From NCBI GenBank assembly GCA_910579495.1, contig CAJTVD010000006.1, positions 1 through 64,000 on the forward strand: a DNA stretch of 64,000 nt, written 5' to 3'. Shown one piece after another: positions 34,197 to 43,290 of the stretch. The notes below the pieces were generated by a model. That model worked only from the letters and a program-made list of their open reading frames with translations, was not told the origin of the DNA and made no database searches. This DNA comes from an uncultured Lachnospiraceae bacterium (GTDB lineage: Bacteria > Bacillota > Clostridia > Lachnospirales > Lachnospiraceae). Position numbers and translations under genes: made by a program. Within the stretch, counting starts at the first letter, position 1. Each line of letters starts with the position of its first letter.

Positions 34197-35381
34197 ATGC
34201 ATCCAATGGAAAAATTGGCAAGTAAGGACAGCCGTCTGGTGATCGGGCTGATGAGCGGCACATCAGCGGACGGCATTGACGCCGCCCTTGTACGGATAGA
34301 AGGGAACTGGCTTTCCACAAAGGTGGAACAGCTGGGCTTTATCACCCATCCCTACCCGGAGGAAGTAAGGGAGGAGATCTTAAAGGCGGCATCAGGAGAT
34401 TATGGGGGAAGCCACAGGATCTGCAATTTGAATTTTTTCCTGGGCAGGCTGTTTGCAGAAAGCTGCAAGGAGCTTTGCAGGGAATGCGGGATCTCTCCCC
34501 GGGATATCGACCTGGTGGGGAGCCATGGGCAGACCCTATGGCATATCCCCGCACAGGAGGGCTATCTGGGTAAGTCCTTTTCCAGCACTTTGCAGATCGG
34601 GGAAGCGGCAGTGATAGCAGAGGAGATGGAATGCCCGGTGGTTTCCGACTTCCGGGTGCGGGATATGGCGGCAGGCGGCCTTGGGGCACCCCTGGTGCCT
34701 TATACGGAATATTTACTTTACCGTCAAAAGGAGCGTACCATTGCCCTGCAGAATATCGGGGGGATCGGTAACATTACGGTCCTGCCTGCAGGGTGCACCC
34801 TGGAAGAGGTCTATGCTTTTGATACAGGGCCTGGGAATATGGTAATGGACGCCCTGGCGGGCCGCCTGACCAAGGGAAAGTGTACTTTTGACGGGGAAGG
34901 GAAGCTGGCGGCAGCAGGAAAGGTTGACCAGCAGCTTCTTTCCTTTATGCTGGCGGATCCTTACCTGGCAGCCCCTGTCCCCAAGACCACAGGAAGGGAG
35001 CGGTATGGGAAGTCATATGTACAGCGGCTGGAGGAGAAAGGGGAGGAGATGGGGCTCCCCCTTTTGGATATTCTGGCAACAGCCACCTGTTTTACGGCGG
35101 AATGTATCCGTATAGGCATGGAAAATTTCTGCCGCCCGGTGCCAGGGCAGCTGATTGTAGGGGGAGGCGGCAGCCACAATAAGACGCTGATGGGCTTTCT
35201 CAAAAAGGCGCTGCCAAAGTGCCAGGTAGTGACCAACGAAGACCTGCATCTGGACAGCAATGCTAAGGAGGCGGTCGCCTTCGCTATCCTGGCAAACGAA
35301 ACGGTGTGCTGCCATTTTAATAATGCTGTGAAAGCAACCGGGGCAAAGCATCCGGTGGTGATGGGGAAGATAAGTTTTTAG
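34197..35381 (+). CDS. anmK: Anhydro-N-acetylmuramic acid kinase
   Basis: A 394-residue enzyme that opens the 1,6-anhydro ring of anhydroMurNAc and phosphorylates it to MurNAc-6P, the MurQ substrate. Motifs are IGLMSGTSADGIDAALV (about 16-32), VGSHGQTLWH, QIGEAAVIAEEM, NIGGIGNITVLP and DTGPGNMVMDAL, the standard AnmK set. AnhydroMurNAc is produced by lytic transglycosylases, so this organism can recycle both hydrolase and transglycosylase products. The GAGGGCCCGGGAGG region precedes the ATG. Confidence 0.97.
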   Translation: MHPMEKLASKDSRLVIGLMSGTSADGIDAALVRIEGNWLSTKVEQLGFITHPYPEEVREEILKAASGDYGGSHRICNLNFFLGRLFAESCKELCRECGISPRDIDLVGSHGQTLWHIPAQEGYLGKSFSSTLQIGEAAVIAEEMECPVVSDFRVRDMAAGGLGAPLVPYTEYLLYRQKERTIALQNIGGIGNITVLPAGCTLEEVYAFDTGPGNMVMDALAGRLTKGKCTFDGEGKLAAAGKVDQQLLSFMLADPYLAAPVPKTTGRERYGKSYVQRLEEKGEEMGLPLLDILATATCFTAECIRIGMENFCRPVPGQLIVGGGGSHNKTLMGFLKKALPKCQVVTNEDLHLDSNAKEAVAFAILANETVCCHFNNAVKATGAKHPVVMGKISF

Positions 35382-35413
35382 TTTGCAAACAGGAAAGGAG
35401 TATCGTATAGTAT

Positions 35414-36976
35414 ATGGAAAAGACAGTGGAGCAGATGTCCCTTAAGGAAAAGATCGGGCAGTGTTTTTCGGTGGGGTTTCCCGGCACAGGGCTGACAGAG
35501 GAATTCTGCCGTTTCCTGAAAGAGTTTCAGGTAGGGAATATTATATTGTTTGGGGAAAATATTGAAAGCGGGGAGCAGCTCTCGGGGCTATGCGGCAGCC
35601 TCCGCCAGCAGGTAAAGGAAAATACCGGGATCGCCCCTTTTATTATGATCGACCAGGAGGGCGGTGCGATCGTGCGGCTTTCGGACGACCTGGTGAATGT
35701 GCCAGGGGCAATGGCCACAGCGGCATCAAGGGATCCGGAGAACGCTTATCTTGCGGGACAGCTTACGGGAAGGCAGCTTAAAAGGCTGGGCATCAACTTT
35801 GACCTTGCCCCTGTGATGGATATCAACTGCAACCAGGATAACCCTGTCATTGGCATCCGCAGCTATGGCGACGGGCCGGGGCAGGTGGGGGCGTATGCTA
35901 TGAAAATGGCAAAGGGGCTGATGTCCGAGAAGGTACTTGCCTGTGCCAAGCACTTTCCCGGCCATGGGGATACAGCCCAGGATTCCCATTTGAGCCTGCC
36001 TGTGGTGGATAAGCCCGTGGAGGAACTGGAAGCAATGGAGCTGCGCCCCTTCAGGGAAGGGGTGGAAGCAGGGATCCCCGCCATCATGAGCACCCACATC
36101 CTTTTCCCTGCCCTGGAGACGGAGAAAATACCGGCAACCATGTCAGAAAAAATCCTTACCGGGCTTCTTAGGAAAAAATATGGCTTCCAGGGGATGATTT
36201 TAAGCGACTGCATGGAAATGGGGGCAATCAAGCAATATTTCGGCACAGCCAACGGGGTGGTAAAAGCGCTGGGGGCAGGAGTGGATATCGTCCTCATCTC
36301 CCATACCCCTTCTGTTGCCAGGGAATCCATAGAGGCGGTGGAGAAAGCAGTACAGGAAGGAAGCCTGCCGGAGGCAGTGATCGATGAATCTGTAAAAAGG
36401 ATTTTAGCCTTTAAGGAAGCCTATGCAGAGAAGGAGGTAAGTGCCGGGGAACTGGTATCGGAACAGGACAGGCAGGAAGCTTACAGGCTGCTGAAGGAAA
36501 CAATTACCCCTGTGGCAATGCCCCTGGGAAAGATACCGGAAGCAGGAGAGGATCCTTTCTTTGCAGGGTGCTATGCCTACCGCATCACTCTGGCGGCAAA
36601 TGTGGAGAATAAAAGCTTAAGCTTCCCCCAATGGATGGAAGGGAAGCTGGGGGGCGCATCCTGTATCTTTTCGCCCAATCCCCAGGAAGAAGAGATCCGG
36701 GAGATCGCGGAAAAGGCCAAAGGGCACAGCAGCATAGTAATAGGGACCTACAACGGGCATTTGCAGAAAGGGCAGATCAGGCTGATAGAGCGGCTTGCAA
36801 AGCTGGAGGTGCCGGTGATTGTTTTTGCCCTCAGAAACCCATACGACTTGAAGGGGCTTCCAGCAAATGTCACAGGCATTGCCATGTGGGAATATTCCGT
36901 CAGAAGCTTCCAGGCAGCGCTGGAACTGCTCAAAGGGGAATGGACGCCCAAAGGACAGCTGCCCATCCACTGGTAA
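35414..36976 (+). CDS. nagZ: Beta-N-acetylhexosaminidase, glycoside hydrolase family 3
   Basis: A 520-residue GH3 enzyme that removes GlcNAc from GlcNAc-(anhydro)MurNAc. The active-site loop KHFPGHGDTAQDSH (about 179-192) holds the family Asp-His acid/base dyad, and the nucleophile is Asp265 in ILSDCMEMGAI. There is no signal peptide, so it is intracellular and acts on imported disaccharide. A C-terminal domain of about 150 residues beyond the TIM barrel, as in Gram-positive NagZ, is present. It sits between AnmK and an acetyltransferase in the salvage operon. Confidence 0.95.
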   Translation: MEKTVEQMSLKEKIGQCFSVGFPGTGLTEEFCRFLKEFQVGNIILFGENIESGEQLSGLCGSLRQQVKENTGIAPFIMIDQEGGAIVRLSDDLVNVPGAMATAASRDPENAYLAGQLTGRQLKRLGINFDLAPVMDINCNQDNPVIGIRSYGDGPGQVGAYAMKMAKGLMSEKVLACAKHFPGHGDTAQDSHLSLPVVDKPVEELEAMELRPFREGVEAGIPAIMSTHILFPALETEKIPATMSEKILTGLLRKKYGFQGMILSDCMEMGAIKQYFGTANGVVKALGAGVDIVLISHTPSVARESIEAVEKAVQEGSLPEAVIDESVKRILAFKEAYAEKEVSAGELVSEQDRQEAYRLLKETITPVAMPLGKIPEAGEDPFFAGCYAYRITLAANVENKSLSFPQWMEGKLGGASCIFSPNPQEEEIREIAEKAKGHSSIVIGTYNGHLQKGQIRLIERLAKLEVPVIVFALRNPYDLKGLPANVTGIAMWEYSVRSFQAALELLKGEWTPKGQLPIHW

Positions 36977-37034
36977 ACAAATAACAACAACAAAAGCCCG
37001 GACAGTTGCGGGACTGGAATAGGAGGATATTTCG

Positions 37035-37556
37035 ATGCCAGATATGTTAGTGAAGCTGTATCATCTGCCGGAGATGGACAGGGAGCAGATGAAGAAGGAA
37101 AATTATCAAATCCGAAGGGCGATGTCCCCGGACAAGCGCCAGGTGGTGGACTGGGTGAAGGAGCATTCAGGAGTTTACGCAGCGGGAGAATGTGATGTGT
37201 GCTTTTCCCATACGCCCATCTCCTGTTTTATTGCCACCAGGGAGGAAAAAATCATTGGCTATGCCTGTTATGATGCCACAGCGCCGGACTTTTTCGGCCC
37301 TACCAGGGTCCTGGACGAGGAGCAGGGAAAGGGGATTGGAAAGCAGCTTTTGCTTGCCAGCCTTTGGGCTATGAGGGAAGAGGGATATGGCTACGGGATC
37401 ATAGGCAGCGTAGGCCCTGCGGCTTTTTATGAAAAATGTGTAGGGGCAACCATAATCCCGGATTCATCCCCGGGCATTTATAAGGATTTTCTGGGAGGCA
37501 TAGAGAAACGAAAAGCCAGGGAGGAGGAGAAAGATGAGGACGGTTCCGGGTCTTGA
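37035..37556 (+). CDS. GNAT acetyltransferase of the peptidoglycan-salvage operon
   Basis: A 173-residue GNAT protein. Motif A is TRVLDEEQGKGIGKQLLLASL (about 91-111) with the QGKGIG acetyl-CoA loop, and IGSVGPAAFYEKCVGA carries motif B. Its place in a MurNAc/GlcNAc operon suggests that it N-acetylates de-acetylated amino sugars from modified peptidoglycan, like the GlmA acetyltransferase described from Clostridium acetobutylicum; this is inference from context. Its end overlaps the start of the NamZ gene by 23 bases, implying translational coupling. Confidence 0.85.
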   Translation: MPDMLVKLYHLPEMDREQMKKENYQIRRAMSPDKRQVVDWVKEHSGVYAAGECDVCFSHTPISCFIATREEKIIGYACYDATAPDFFGPTRVLDEEQGKGIGKQLLLASLWAMREEGYGYGIIGSVGPAAFYEKCVGATIIPDSSPGIYKDFLGGIEKRKAREEEKDEDGSGS

Positions 37557-38694
37557 GAGGATAATGGAGTATGGGGAAATATTCAGGGGAAAGGCTATTG
37601 GGCTGATTACCAATTTTTCAGGGATCACCAGTGACTGGAAAATGGACAACCTTATGTTTTTCCGGGAACAGGGCTACCACATAGCCCGGATCTTTACCCC
37701 GGAACATGGTTTCAACGGCGCTGGGGCAGGAGAAGCCATTGATGAAAAGAGCCAGCAGAGGGAGGGGGAGGCTTATATTGTCTCCCTTTACGGGGAAAAG
37801 AAAAAGCCCTCCCCCAAGGACCTGCAGGGTATTGAGCTCCTGGTGTTTGATATGCAGGATGTGGGGCTGCGCTATTATACCTATCTGTATACCATGACTT
37901 ATGCCATGGAAGCTGCCGGGGAGGCGGGGATTCCTTTTGTGGTGCTGGACCGCCCCAATCCTCTGGGGGGGACTGTGATAACCGGCCCAAGGATTCTTCC
38001 TTCCCTTCACAGCTTTGTGGGGGATTATGAACTTCCCATGCGCCATGGCCTGACCCTGGGGGAAGCGGCAGGTTATTATAAAGAGTATGCTGGCTTAAAG
38101 GTGGACCTGAAGGTGATCAGGATGGAGAATTATACATCCCGGATGATGTATCCCCAGACAGGGCTTTTGTGGAACATTCCCTCCCCTGCTTTGCCTGCTT
38201 TTGAGAATGTGCTTTGTTACAGCGGCGGGTGTCTCTTTGAAGCCTGCAACATCAGTGAGGGAAGGGGAAGCATGAAGCCCTTTTTAATGTATGGTGCGCC
38301 TTTTGTGGATATGGACCTGGTCTATCACGATTTATGGGAGCAAAGGACAGGGGATAATTACGTGTTCCGCAGAAGGGCATTTATCCCTGTGAGTGGAAAG
38401 TATGCAGGGGAAGTATGCTATGGGCTGGAATTCCATCCCCTTTCGCCGGAGGAGGATTTTCTTCCCATGGCCTTAACGCTTATGAAAATTATCTGTGACC
38501 GTTATCCGGGACAGGTGACGTTCCGGAAGGAGAAAGAGGACCAGGACACAGTGCATTTGAAGGTTCTTTACGGTAATCACATGGCGGAGGAATATCTGGA
38601 AGGGAAAACCAGCTTAAAGGAGCTGCAAAGGAGCTGGAAAGAGGAAGGGGATGCTTTTTCCAAGTCCGTGCAGGGGCTCCGGCTTTACAGTTAA
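37534..38694 (+). CDS. namZ: Exo-beta-N-acetylmuramidase (DUF1343)
   Basis: A 386-residue enzyme of the NamZ/YbbC family, which releases MurNAc from the non-reducing ends of peptidoglycan fragments. Conserved blocks are GLITNFSGIT (about 22-31), FTPEHGFNGAGAGEAID, VFDMQDVGLRYYTYLYTM and VVLDRPNPLGG. No signal peptide is seen, so unlike the secreted Bacillus protein it would act in the cytoplasm on imported material. The ATG follows GGAGGAGGAG inside the preceding gene. Confidence 0.93.
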   Translation: MRTVPGLERIMEYGEIFRGKAIGLITNFSGITSDWKMDNLMFFREQGYHIARIFTPEHGFNGAGAGEAIDEKSQQREGEAYIVSLYGEKKKPSPKDLQGIELLVFDMQDVGLRYYTYLYTMTYAMEAAGEAGIPFVVLDRPNPLGGTVITGPRILPSLHSFVGDYELPMRHGLTLGEAAGYYKEYAGLKVDLKVIRMENYTSRMMYPQTGLLWNIPSPALPAFENVLCYSGGCLFEACNISEGRGSMKPFLMYGAPFVDMDLVYHDLWEQRTGDNYVFRRRAFIPVSGKYAGEVCYGLEFHPLSPEEDFLPMALTLMKIICDRYPGQVTFRKEKEDQDTVHLKVLYGNHMAEEYLEGKTSLKELQRSWKEEGDAFSKSVQGLRLYS

Positions 38695-38710
38695 AGGGGA
38701 GGATGGAAGG

Positions 38711-39619
38711 ATGGGGTTTGTATTAGGGATGGATGGCGGCGGCACTGCCACCGGGGCAGTGATTTTACGCCAGGGGAGGGAATGTGCACGGATAGCTGCG
38801 GGAGGGATCAACTATAACAGCTACCCACCAGGGCAGATTAGGGAACATTTGCAGGAGATAGCCGCAAAGTGCCAGGAACTTGGGTTTGCCCCTTCCCACT
38901 GCACAGGGGTAGGGATCGGGGCGGCGGGGATCAGTAATCCCGGGGCAGTCCCCTTTTTGAAGCAATGTATAAAAGAATGCGGTTTTGTGTGCCCTGTGGT
39001 GGTAATGGGGGACCATGAGGCCGCCCTAAGGGGCGGGCTGATGGGGGAGCCTGGCGCCCTGCTGATTGCGGGGACCGGTTCCATATGCCTTGCCAGGAAC
39101 AAGGCAGGCCGACTGTACAGGACAGGGGGATACGGGCATTTGATCGACGATGGCGGAAGCGCTTATGCCATTGGCAGGGATATTCTGCAGGCAGTGGTAC
39201 AGTCTTATGACGGAAGGGGAAAAAAGACCCTGCTCACGGAAGCGGTTTTCCAGGAACTTTGCATCCATTCTGTGGAGGGACTTACAGGCTTTGTCTATGG
39301 CAGCGGTACGGGAAAAAGGGAGATCGCCGGGCTTGCGGTGCTACTGACGGAAGAGAGAATCAAAAATGACCAGGTTTCAGAGAAAATTGCAAGAAATGCC
39401 GCAGGGGAATTGGTAAAGCTCATAAGGCCCTGCCTTTCCTGGCTGGGGGAAGGTTCCTATCCCCTTCTGTTCTCCGGCAGCGTGCTTATGAAAAACAAGA
39501 TGGTCAATGAATTCGTGCGGGAGCAGATGGCCAAAGAGGGGTTGCCTGGGTATGTGGCGGAGGGGAAAAAAGACCCTGCATATGGTGCGGCATCCTGGTT
39601 TCAGGATAATGCAGGGTGA
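38711..39619 (+). CDS. BadF/BadG-type amino-sugar kinase (MurK-like)
   Basis: A 302-residue ASKHA-fold kinase of the BadF/BadG/BcrA/BcrD family. The phosphate-1 motif GMDGGGTATGAVI (about 6-18), the GDHEAALRGG segment, the phosphate-2/adenosine motif LIAGTGSICLA and GYGHLIDDGGSAYAIG match MurK and related GlcNAc kinases. It would phosphorylate MurNAc and/or GlcNAc to the 6-phosphate, feeding MurQ. The ATG at 38711 follows GGATGGAAGG. It is the last gene of the salvage operon, and its stop overlaps the convergent RpiR gene by 19 bases. Confidence 0.9.
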   Translation: MGFVLGMDGGGTATGAVILRQGRECARIAAGGINYNSYPPGQIREHLQEIAAKCQELGFAPSHCTGVGIGAAGISNPGAVPFLKQCIKECGFVCPVVVMGDHEAALRGGLMGEPGALLIAGTGSICLARNKAGRLYRTGGYGHLIDDGGSAYAIGRDILQAVVQSYDGRGKKTLLTEAVFQELCIHSVEGLTGFVYGSGTGKREIAGLAVLLTEERIKNDQVSEKIARNAAGELVKLIRPCLSWLGEGSYPLLFSGSVLMKNKMVNEFVREQMAKEGLPGYVAEGKKDPAYGAASWFQDNAG

Positions 39620-40464
39620 CAGCCCCGGTAGCTTAATTCCAGCTTTTTTTCTATCCGGTCATAATCCCTGCCAGCTACTGCCATAAATAAGATATCGGAT
39701 ATGTAAAGCTGGGCAATGCGGGAGCTGGTTGCGCCGCTTCTTTTCAGGATCTCGGTGGAGTCCGTATAGAGTACATAATCTGTCAGCTTGGACAGGGGGT
39801 TGTTGGCATTGTGCCGGGTAACGGCTACCGTGGGGGTACCGGACATTTTCAGGATCTCCCCTAAGCGGAGGATCTCCTTTGTTTCCCCCGAATTGGAAAA
39901 AAGTATGGCAATATCCCTGGGGGAAGTGATCGCGGCATAGGCATAGCATACATGGGCATCGTTGCTGAAAAAAACATGGTAGCCCAGGCGGAGAAATTTA
40001 GAATACAGATCTTCCGCTACAAGCCCGGAGGCACCGATACCAAAACAGCCGATGGTGTTGGCGTCAATGATCATTGGGATAATGCTTTCAAGGGCTCCTT
40101 CGTCCAGCAACTTCCTGGTGGATTCAATGGCCTGGATGCTGTTGGCGCTTACATGGTCTGCGGTAACGGAGATGGAGTCGCACTGGCGGATGTCAAGGAA
40201 GGGGGTCTTGGGGGAATCCTCATCCCCCTTTTCCTGGCTGATTTCCAGGAAAAGGGCGTTTTTCAGCCCTTTCATGCCGTCATAGCCGATACTTTTGCAG
40301 AACCGTACCCATGCCCCCTGGCTGGTTTGGGACATCTGGGCAAGGGACGCCAGGGGATACTGGAAAATATGGTCCGGATGGGCCAGAAAATAACTGGCAG
40401 CGATCTGTTCTGATTTGCTTAAGGCTGAATACATGTAGCGTACATGGTTTTCGATATTTGTCAT
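39601..40464 (-). CDS. RpiR/MurR family transcriptional regulator
   Basis: A 287-residue regulator with an N-terminal RpiR helix-turn-helix (YMYSALSKSEQIAASYFL ... PLASLAQMSQTSQGAWVRFCKSIGYDGMKGLKNAL) and a C-terminal SIS sugar-phosphate domain (CFGIGASGLVAEDLYSKFLRLGY; LFSNSGETKEILRLG). MurR is an RpiR protein that senses MurNAc-6P, so this convergent gene probably controls the salvage operon. The start is uncertain: AGGAGG lies 14 bases before the ATG at 40464, while another in-frame ATG at 40494 has no site. I prefer 40464 by family alignment. Confidence 0.88.
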   Translation of the reverse strand: MTNIENHVRYMYSALSKSEQIAASYFLAHPDHIFQYPLASLAQMSQTSQGAWVRFCKSIGYDGMKGLKNALFLEISQEKGDEDSPKTPFLDIRQCDSISVTADHVSANSIQAIESTRKLLDEGALESIIPMIIDANTIGCFGIGASGLVAEDLYSKFLRLGYHVFFSNDAHVCYAYAAITSPRDIAILFSNSGETKEILRLGEILKMSGTPTVAVTRHNANNPLSKLTDYVLYTDSTEILKRSGATSSRIAQLYISDILFMAVAGRDYDRIEKKLELSYRGCHPALS

Positions 40465-40700
40465 AGCAGGCGTTGGTTCCTCCTGTGATACCATTTGTAT
40501 TTAAAAAATGATCCTACGGTAAAAAAGCCCTGGTTCCTGTAGTCTGGAACTGGGGCGCAAATATTTCTGTCAATTTATATTCTAGGTTATGATAAGTTAT
40601 CTGTCAATATGTTATCAGGCTTAATTTTGTAGAAACATTGCTTTCGGGCACTGCCCGCGCCTTAAATGATTACTTACGGGGACAGCGCTGCCCGCCGCCC

Positions 40701-40734
40701 TTATTGTAATTTACCGGAAGGCAGGTTACAATAA
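40701..40734. promoter_or_regulatory. Inverted repeat before the HipA-like gene
   Basis: Perfect 9-bp arms (TTATTGTAA at 40701-40709, TTACAATAA at 40726-40734) are separated by 16 bp and end 20 bases before the HipA-like ATG, just ahead of its ribosome binding site. It could be an operator or an mRNA hairpin that masks the ribosome binding site region. Confidence 0.5.
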
Positions 40735-40753
40735 ATTGCAGGAGGCGATTGAT

Positions 40754-41896
40754 ATGGAGAATATGAAGAAGTTTACCATAATGATGAGGGATACGGAAGT
40801 TATGAAGGTGGATCTTGGGGCGATGCAGTATGAGGTTGTCCAGGAGCAATTCCTTCCCTACCCTATCAGGGGGAAACTGGGCGTGATGCCAGAGCTTGGG
40901 GGGACGGTGTCGGTTGCCGAGATGACACAGTGGATGGTCTTGGCCAGGAAAAATGAGGAAGCTGTCGTCAGTTGGCTGGCCAACCGGGTATTGCCCCTAA
41001 GCCGGGCGAATGCCAAATGGATATATAACCTCTGCCATTTTGAGCAGGTGGGAACGGACGAGCAGAAGGTGAAGATAGCCCTTGCCTGCAGGGCGGTGTC
41101 GGTGCTGGATCCGTACTGGCTGAAATTTGAGGAGGATGGGGAGCTATCCTGGCGCCAGGTAAATGTCAGGGAAAACCCTTTGAATGAGATTTTGGCCCAG
41201 GTGGCCCTGCATGGAAAATCCCTTACATTACAGGGGTCTTTGGTCACTCCGGAGCTGACCACAAACGGGGCTTATGCCAAGGCTTGGAGGAGGCATGGGG
41301 ATTCCCTATTATGGCTTTATAAACTGGGCGCAAACGGAAATACGGAATCCCGGATAGAAGTCATGTGCTCCGGCCTGTTGGATAAGATGAACGTGGAACA
41401 TGTCCATTATGAAGCCGGTGAGGATGAAGGGAAGTATGTCTGCATGTGCCCCTGCATGACCACAGAGCGTAAAGCCATCCTGACGGGGATGGAATTTATT
41501 TCTTATTGCCATGTGAATGGGATCGACCCAGACCAGAGGATGTTTGAGATCGATGGGGAGAGCATTTATAAAATGTGGATCGTGGATTTCCTTATCAGCA
41601 ACAGGGACAGGCATGGGCAGAACTGGGGATTTTTTTATGATACAGAGACCATGGGGATCTTGGGGTGCCATCCGCTGTTTGACCATAACAACGCTTTTGA
41701 TATTGATTTTATGATGGATATGGATGCGCCCTATCAATTCGGCGGCATGACCATAAAGCAGGCTGCGCAGAAGGCCATGGGCCAGGTGGACTTTCATTTT
41801 ACGGAACCGATAACAAGAGAGGACTTTATCACTGAGAGGCAATACAAAAGTTTCCAGGCCAGGGTCAGGTGCCTGGGATTAAAAATGGAGGGGTAG
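40754..41896 (+). CDS. HipA-like kinase domain protein (orphan)
   Basis: A 380-residue protein whose C-terminal part carries HipA-type kinase motifs: the catalytic loop in FLISNRDRHGQNWGFFYD (about 279-296; Asp and Asn in NRDRH..N) and the metal-binding segment LFDHNNAFD (about 311-319). The N-terminal half is unlike Escherichia coli HipA. HipA kinases phosphorylate aminoacyl-tRNA synthetases or other proteins and are normally paired with an upstream HipB repressor; none is encoded here. AGGAGG lies 8 bases before the ATG at 40754. An inverted repeat lies directly upstream. The kinase fold is likely; a toxin role is only a possibility. Confidence 0.75.
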   Translation: MENMKKFTIMMRDTEVMKVDLGAMQYEVVQEQFLPYPIRGKLGVMPELGGTVSVAEMTQWMVLARKNEEAVVSWLANRVLPLSRANAKWIYNLCHFEQVGTDEQKVKIALACRAVSVLDPYWLKFEEDGELSWRQVNVRENPLNEILAQVALHGKSLTLQGSLVTPELTTNGAYAKAWRRHGDSLLWLYKLGANGNTESRIEVMCSGLLDKMNVEHVHYEAGEDEGKYVCMCPCMTTERKAILTGMEFISYCHVNGIDPDQRMFEIDGESIYKMWIVDFLISNRDRHGQNWGFFYDTETMGILGCHPLFDHNNAFDIDFMMDMDAPYQFGGMTIKQAAQKAMGQVDFHFTEPITREDFITERQYKSFQARVRCLGLKMEG

Positions 41897-41928
41897 CTGG
41901 GGACATTTCCCCTGTATAGAAAAACCGG

Positions 41929-43242
41929 TCATTGGGGGAGGGTGACTGTAAACAGGGAACCGCCAGTTTCAGAATCTTTCACAGAGATACTGCCCTGGTG
42001 GGTAGCAACGATCTCCCAGGCAATGGATAGGCCCAGGCCAAAGTGCCCTTTGGCGGTACGGGATCTCTCCGCCCGGTAAAAGCGGTCGAAGATCTTTTTC
42101 TTATCTTCGTTGGAAATGCCAATACCGTTATCCTTGACGGAAATGGAAAAGTTTCCTTTTTCAAGGGAAGTTTTTTGGTAGGAAAGGGACAGGTTTATTT
42201 TTCCCCCTTCACGGGTATAGCTGATGGCGTTGTGGAGAAGTATGGAGACCACCTGCTGGATACGGCCAGGGTCGCAGGAACATGGGGGCAGGATATTTTC
42301 CGGCAGGCCAATGGAAAGGGAAAGGGATTTTTCCCTGGCCATAGACTCAAAGGATTCACAGGTATTCATCAGCAGGGTGTCCAGCTCCACGGGCTCTTTG
42401 CTGATGGGGAAACGGTGGTTGTCCGAGCCGGAGAGCAGCAGCATATCGTTGACCAGGGAGGACATGCGCAGGCTTTCCTGCTTGATGATTTTCAGGAACT
42501 TGCCCTGCCCTTGCCCGCCCTGGCAGCATTCAACGCAGGAAAGGATGACAGCCAGGGGAGTGCGCAATTCATGGGAGGCGGCTGCCACAAACTGTACCTG
42601 TTTTTGCTGGTTTTCCAGGATCGGCCTTAAGAGCCTCCCGGTGAAAGCCCAGGAGAAAAGGGACAGCACTGCCACAGCCCCCAGGTCAATCAACAGGAAA
42701 CGGATACGCTGGTGGAAGATCTGCTCTTTCAGGGGCCTTAGAGAGGAGAGGATGATCACCTGCAGCAGGGAGGAATTTTTTTCGATGTGGATCACGGAAC
42801 TGTAAAAGCCTTCCCCTGTGGAGGGGGAGGTGAATGGGAACTCTGTATGGTAGGAGACATAGGGGGAGACTTTTCTTCCATCCGCTGTTCCGCTGGCCGT
42901 GATCTTGCTTCCATAAGCCGCCAGGCTTTCTTCCAGAAGCTTTTTCCTGGAAGAGTCCGTCTCCTGGGAGACCTGGTTGTATAGGAAGGAAATCCCGTTA
43001 TCCAGCACGAAAAAGGTATAGTTACCCTGGGCCTCCATTTTGGAAAGCCATTCCATGGAGATCACGGACTGCTGTTCCAGATTGGCGGTGATGGTGTTCA
43101 TATGGTTTTGAAAGGAATGGAAGTGGTTTCCATACAGCCCTGTTTCAGATACATACAGATAACAAAGGGACATAACGATCATAATTACCGCAGTGATGCC
43201 GGAGCATAATACGGTAAGGCGCAGATGCACTTTTTGGTACAT
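41929..43242 (-). CDS. Two-component sensor histidine kinase
   Basis: A 437-residue membrane kinase with two helices (about 10-30 and 182-202) enclosing an extracellular sensor domain of about 150 residues. It then has the H-box AASHELRTPLAV (His224), N-box (LLHNAISYTREGG), G1 (DNGIGISNEDK), F-box (FDRFYRAERS) and G2 (GHFGLGLSIA). No distinct HAMP motif is obvious. It follows the response regulator gene by 48 bases on the same strand. The signal is unknown; no transporter is linked. Confidence 0.93.
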   Translation of the reverse strand: MYQKVHLRLTVLCSGITAVIMIVMSLCYLYVSETGLYGNHFHSFQNHMNTITANLEQQSVISMEWLSKMEAQGNYTFFVLDNGISFLYNQVSQETDSSRKKLLEESLAAYGSKITASGTADGRKVSPYVSYHTEFPFTSPSTGEGFYSSVIHIEKNSSLLQVIILSSLRPLKEQIFHQRIRFLLIDLGAVAVLSLFSWAFTGRLLRPILENQQKQVQFVAAASHELRTPLAVILSCVECCQGGQGQGKFLKIIKQESLRMSSLVNDMLLLSGSDNHRFPISKEPVELDTLLMNTCESFESMAREKSLSLSIGLPENILPPCSCDPGRIQQVVSILLHNAISYTREGGKINLSLSYQKTSLEKGNFSISVKDNGIGISNEDKKKIFDRFYRAERSRTAKGHFGLGLSIAWEIVATHQGSISVKDSETGGSLFTVTLPQ

Positions 43243-43290
43243 GGTTCATTCTCCTGGCAGTCAGAATCCGTTAGCGTTGGCGGCGCCTGG

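Noticed and set aside
42043..42805. Plus-strand frames of about 195 residues opposite the second histidine kinase
   Set aside because: Shadows of the kinase gene; no ribosome binding site or domain.
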